DNA of 64,000 bases from Planctomycetaceae bacterium (GTDB taxonomy: Bacteria > Planctomycetota > Planctomycetia > Pirellulales > Pirellulaceae), in assembly GCA_020638995.1 (NCBI GenBank), contig JACKHM010000002.1:62001-126000 (forward strand). Direction: 5' to 3'. Shown here one piece after another: positions 61,576 to 64,000 of this stretch. The first letter of the stretch is position 1. Each line of letters opens with the position of its first letter. Below the pieces are notes generated by a model. It saw only the letters and a program-made list of their open reading frames with translations, did no database searches and was not told the origin of the DNA. Both the position numbers and the translations under genes were made by a program.

Positions 61576-61616
61576 AGGCCCGGTTTCCACATGGGAACCG
61601 GGCCTTCGCTTTTTTC
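61576..61616 (+). terminator. strong intrinsic terminator of the structured RNA locus
   Basis: AGGCCCGGTTTCC (61576-61588) pairs with GGGAACCGGGCCT (61593-61605) over 13 positions, one of them G.T, around ACAT; a T-run (61610-61615) follows after four bases. It faces the end of the next minus-strand gene, so it ends only plus-strand transcripts. Confidence 0.9.
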
Positions 61617-61662
61617 GGAGACGCGATGCGGTTGACGCATCGCAGTAGCGAGACCACACCGA

Positions 61663-62574
61663 TCACGCAAAAGCCTCTCGCAACTGGGTGATGAACGAAG
61701 GGCAGGCCTCTCGCGGGTCCGCATCTTCCTCATATTCAAGTACGATGTAGCCGCGATAGTTCACGTCGCGGAGTATGCCGGCTATGCGTGTGAAGTCTGC
61801 TGGCTCCTTTTTGCCGTCGGGGCCACTGATCACGACTTTCACTTGCACGTTCATGGCAAAAGGCGCTACCTTTGCGAGATCACCGTAAACATCTTCTGTC
61901 CGGAAGTTCCCCGTATCCAGATTCACGCCGAACCACGGGCTACTCACATCATTGACCAGTGCCAGAAGGCCGTCAGCCGTCGCCGTTGGGCCACCGTGAT
62001 TCTCTAACGCCAAATGAACGCCGTGATTCCCAGCGTATTCACAACACTCTTCTAAGCCCTCCACCATCAATTTATGCGACTCTTCCGCAGTAGTTTGCTT
62101 ATTAACATGTCCGGCAAACACGCGAATTACCGGTGCACCCAAGATCTCTGCGTTGTCAATCCAGCGCTTTAGGTGCGCAATCTGCTCGTCCCGTTTCTCA
62201 CCCGGCGGAAGACCGAAGTCGTTCCCCACCGCAGTTCCCGACACGTCGAGCCCCAGTCGAAAGCAATGTTGCTTCAATTGTCGCAGGTATTCGGGCGTCG
62301 TTGGATTAGGAAAGTAGTACGACGTAAGCTCTGTGCCCTCGAGTTGCATTTTGGCGCAATCGTCGATGAAGTCAGCCAAGGTGAGTTCAGCTTGCTTGCC
62401 TTGTAGCAACTTTCGATAGCTATAGGCTGCGAGGCTGAATTTGAACTTTGAAGTCCCGTTCCGCACGATCGGTTGTGCGGCTTCGGCGTCCAAAGATGCG
62501 ATGCCTGTCGCCAAGGTTGCCGAAGTGAGCGAGCAGGATTGTAGAAATCGTCGACGGTCGAAGTATCGTGACAT
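61663..62574 (-). CDS. Tat-exported sugar phosphate isomerase/epimerase-like TIM barrel
   Basis: A 303-residue protein from ATG 62574, chosen because it puts MSRYFDRRRFLQSCSLTSAT, a twin-arginine signal, at the start; the open frame 50 codons upstream lacks character. The rest is the AP-endonuclease-2/xylose isomerase-like barrel: FSLAAYSYRKLLQ, MQLEGTELTSYYFP, PVIRVFAGHVNK, HLALENHGGPTATADGLLALV (metal Glu), WFGVNLDTGNF (metal Asp) and VNVQVKVVISGP-like NVQVKVVIS, ending YIVLEYEEDADP (Glu). Planctomycetes export many such proteins with the Gfo/Idh/MocA type seen at 8.3 kb, and both may handle the same sugar derivatives outside the cytoplasm. Exact reaction unknown. Confidence 0.9.
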   Translation of the reverse strand: MSRYFDRRRFLQSCSLTSATLATGIASLDAEAAQPIVRNGTSKFKFSLAAYSYRKLLQGKQAELTLADFIDDCAKMQLEGTELTSYYFPNPTTPEYLRQLKQHCFRLGLDVSGTAVGNDFGLPPGEKRDEQIAHLKRWIDNAEILGAPVIRVFAGHVNKQTTAEESHKLMVEGLEECCEYAGNHGVHLALENHGGPTATADGLLALVNDVSSPWFGVNLDTGNFRTEDVYGDLAKVAPFAMNVQVKVVISGPDGKKEPADFTRIAGILRDVNYRGYIVLEYEEDADPREACPSFITQLREAFA

Positions 62575-62734
62575 GGCAAGGTCGTCCGAGTTGAGGTGAA
62601 TGGGGGATGACGCTGGCCTGACTATAGCAACCAGAGCAGCGAGACGCGTATTGTGGCTCGCCAGCGTGCGGGTCGCAAGTCGCAGATCGCGCTGAGTTAA
62701 GAGCCGAAGCTGGGCTGAGTCCATCGCCAGATCG

Positions 62735-63874
62735 TCATTCCCAAATCGGCTGCGAGAGTGCGGCGGCGGTAGGGGCGAGAATGATCAGTGGTGCCCAAGC
62801 AGCGAGTGCGGGTGACATCAAGAAACCGCTGGCACCCATGGCCTGACAAGCACTCGTCACGGCAAAGTAGGCGATCACGATGGCGATTCCCAGTCCTGCG
62901 GCGACAAATACACTGCGATTTTGGCGAGTTAGCACCAGCGGCAGCCCCAAGACGAACAACGTCATATCGAGTAGGGGTTGGACGAATCGTGCGTGCATCG
63001 AGACGCGTGTTCTAAGACCAAAGTCAAGGCTTGGGTTACTAAGTCCTGTAACGAGTTCTCTTGTTGAAGCAAATGCTCGGTACTGCGATCCGCAGGCAAG
63101 GTCCGAGAAGGTGACGTCGCTAACGACGAACAATTGATTCGGGAGCAGCCAATCCGAATTGTCGAATGAGCTGAGGATCACGGGTTCGCCCTCGAGGCTG
63201 GCCGACGGCAGGGTAGCGTGCTCTGCAGGGATAGTAACGCCTTCAAGCAAATAGCCGCCTGGCCGACCACCGGCAGGTTCGCGATAGAACGCATTCTCTG
63301 CGATAAGCTTTCTCCCGTATTCACCCAGCGGACGATGCAACGTAAATGTGGGTTCTTGAATTCGTTGTTCGGCCGCAAAACTTGCGCGTCCGCCAATGAG
63401 AATGTCCGTTCGATTGTCTGTCACGGGATCGACTTGCTTTGCCGATTCGCCTAGCCAGTCCTGAGCATTACGGACTAACTTGTCACGCACTTCCGGGATA
63501 ACCAACTCGCGATTGAGCGCAGCCACGATACTGACCAAGGCCGCAGCGGCGATTAATGGACGGACGATTCTCTTAGTCGTAATACCGGCCGCCATGAGCG
63601 CCGTCAATTCGTTCGTCTTCTGTAACCACGTTATCGCAAACATACCTGCAACGAGAGCGAGCAGGCCGCTTGCATGGTCAAAGAACCACGGGACGCGCGC
63701 AGAGTAGTAGTCCGCGAGCACTTTTAAGAATCCACCGCGTTCTCGACCGTACCCTATAAACTCATCAAGGTTTCCAAACGCGTCGATGACGATATACAGC
63801 CCCACCATGCTCAGAAAGCAGGCGAACAACACTTTGACAAACAGTCGTAGCAAGTACCGATCAAATGTCGACAT
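62735..63874 (-). CDS. LptF/LptG-type lipopolysaccharide permease
   Basis: A 379-residue YjgP/YjgQ-family membrane protein. ATG 63874 (MSTFDRYLLRLFVKVLFACF) begins with the typical TLDRYLLRxFL-like segment; a longer frame is not supported. Six membrane helices flank a large periplasmic domain: helices near 10-32, 55-78, 98-118 and, at the C-terminus, FVQPLLDMTLFVLGLPLVL, VFVAAGLGIAIVIAYFAVTSA and ALAAWAPLIILAPTAAAL. The DELTALMAAGI-like segment is present (NELTALMAAGITTKRIVRPL). LptF and LptG with LptB extract lipid A-linked LPS for transport to the outer membrane, or a related lipid in planctomycetes. Only one of the pair is in the window. It is 38 bp behind the aminotransferase end on the same strand. 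Confidence 0.9.
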   Translation of the reverse strand: MSTFDRYLLRLFVKVLFACFLSMVGLYIVIDAFGNLDEFIGYGRERGGFLKVLADYYSARVPWFFDHASGLLALVAGMFAITWLQKTNELTALMAAGITTKRIVRPLIAAAALVSIVAALNRELVIPEVRDKLVRNAQDWLGESAKQVDPVTDNRTDILIGGRASFAAEQRIQEPTFTLHRPLGEYGRKLIAENAFYREPAGGRPGGYLLEGVTIPAEHATLPSASLEGEPVILSSFDNSDWLLPNQLFVVSDVTFSDLACGSQYRAFASTRELVTGLSNPSLDFGLRTRVSMHARFVQPLLDMTLFVLGLPLVLTRQNRSVFVAAGLGIAIVIAYFAVTSACQAMGASGFLMSPALAAWAPLIILAPTAAALSQPIWE

Positions 63875-63912
63875 TGGAACTCCGTTCCCATCGGCGTTAA
63901 TTAGTCGCCAGG

Positions 63913-64000
63913 CTAGTACGCTGCTGTAATCGCTCTGGCTAACGCAGCAATTCCTTCTCGTATTTTCTCGCAAGATTGAACGCCAAAGCTCAGTCTCATG
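63913..64000 (-). CDS. C-terminal end of a PLP aminotransferase, partial
   Basis: A minus-strand frame enters at the right edge and stops at TAG 63913-63915. The visible residues MRLSFGVQSCEKIREGIAAL then ARAITAAY read as the last helix and strand of class I/II aminotransferases (LRLSFxxxxxEEIxEGIxxLAEAI), as in 2-aminoadipate/aromatic transaminases. Only 29 codons are seen, so the substrate class cannot be stated. It is upstream of the LptF/G permease and probably in the same transcript. Confidence 0.6.
   Translation of the reverse strand, partial: MRLSFGVQSCEKIREGIAALARAITAAY

Larger units (their letters stand above)
61345..61616 (+). ncRNA. candidate structured RNA with embedded mini-ORF
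   Basis: Read on the plus strand, the region folds well by eye. TACTGGGT (61354-61361) pairs with ACCCAGTA (61441-61448), enclosing CGTGC/GCACG (61362-61366 with 61374-61378) and a two-part stem CCCGT/ACGGG (61392-61396 with 61430-61434) plus GTCGC/GCGAC (61403-61407 with 61421-61425). That is a three-way-junction layout. A ribosome site and 13-codon ORF follow, then a second extended fold in which AGCGAG (61487-61492) pairs with CTCGCT (61541-61546) and GTGGC (61493-61497) with GCCAC (61533-61537), competing with a local hairpin TAGCC/GGCTA. It ends in a strong terminator. No other gene lies on this strand. It does not match a riboswitch, 6S, SRP, tmRNA or RNase P pattern I know. Boundaries are estimates. 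Confidence 0.5.

Overview
The window looks like a piece of a Planctomycetota chromosome, most likely from the Pirellulales (Rhodopirellula/Blastopirellula relatives). The lineage call rests on gene content: a DUF1549/DUF1553 cytochrome-like protein paired with a DUF1501 protein, a DUF1598 protein, a DUF1559 protein, an ECF sigma factor next to a large Ser/Thr kinase with TPRs, several formylglycine sulfatases with a matching activating enzyme, Tat-exported Gfo/Idh/MocA and sugar-isomerase-like proteins, and two large secreted proteins carrying a short VEQLxxRxL-type N-terminal motif. I saw no rRNA, tRNA, CRISPR array, prophage or complete insertion sequence.

Layout. 1-9.6 kb: a partial alpha/beta hydrolase behind a secreted sulfatase; divergent ychF plus a second sulfatase without signal peptide; a short SecA paralogue; a Pro/Thr-rich lipoprotein; a Tat-exported oxidoreductase. 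9.6-23.6 kb: a cell-surface block in which ECF sigma, kinase-TPR and a 2460-residue beta-helix/lectin/vWA protein run in one direction, with a divergent 749-residue secreted protein. 23.7-30.1 kb: LRR lipoprotein, CCA-adding enzyme, CopD-like membrane protein, a MITE-like inverted repeat, a tiny coiled-coil protein, and a two-gene PLP transsulfuration operon behind a long leader that contains an intrinsic terminator. 30.1-36 kb: a Cys-rich QKG-repeat secreted protein, a dehydrogenase and sulfatase pair, and a TolC-like lipoprotein. 36-41 kb: an ABC exporter of the cyclic-peptide type, divergent from a glycosyltransferase and a sulfotransferase. 41-47 kb: the DUF1549/1553 and DUF1501 pair, then a small secreted protein and a TPR lipoprotein. 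47-53 kb: the prkA-yeaH-spoVR stress operon, extended by an unrecognised fourth gene. 53-58 kb: an unusual DUF1559 protein, coproheme decarboxylase (HemQ/ChdC), a small kinase, an SDR and a formylglycine-generating enzyme. 58-64 kb: hairpin repeats, DUF1598, a fatty acid desaturase, a compact structured RNA locus with a 13-codon ORF, a sugar isomerase-like protein, an LptF/LptG permease and the end of an aminotransferase.

How the parts fit: the formylglycine-generating enzyme (56.9-57.9 kb) can activate the three CxPSR sulfatases, which fits use of sulfated polysaccharides. The sulfotransferase/glycosyltransferase pair would add sulfate or sugar instead. The sigma-kinase-giant protein set suggests controlled expression of a surface or matrix protein. 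The most novel-looking non-coding locus is 61.31-61.62 kb: a promoter-like sequence, a multi-stem fold, a near-perfect Shine-Dalgarno, a 13-codon ORF, a second fold and a strong terminator, with no other gene on that strand. All calls come from reading the sequence; no database search was run.
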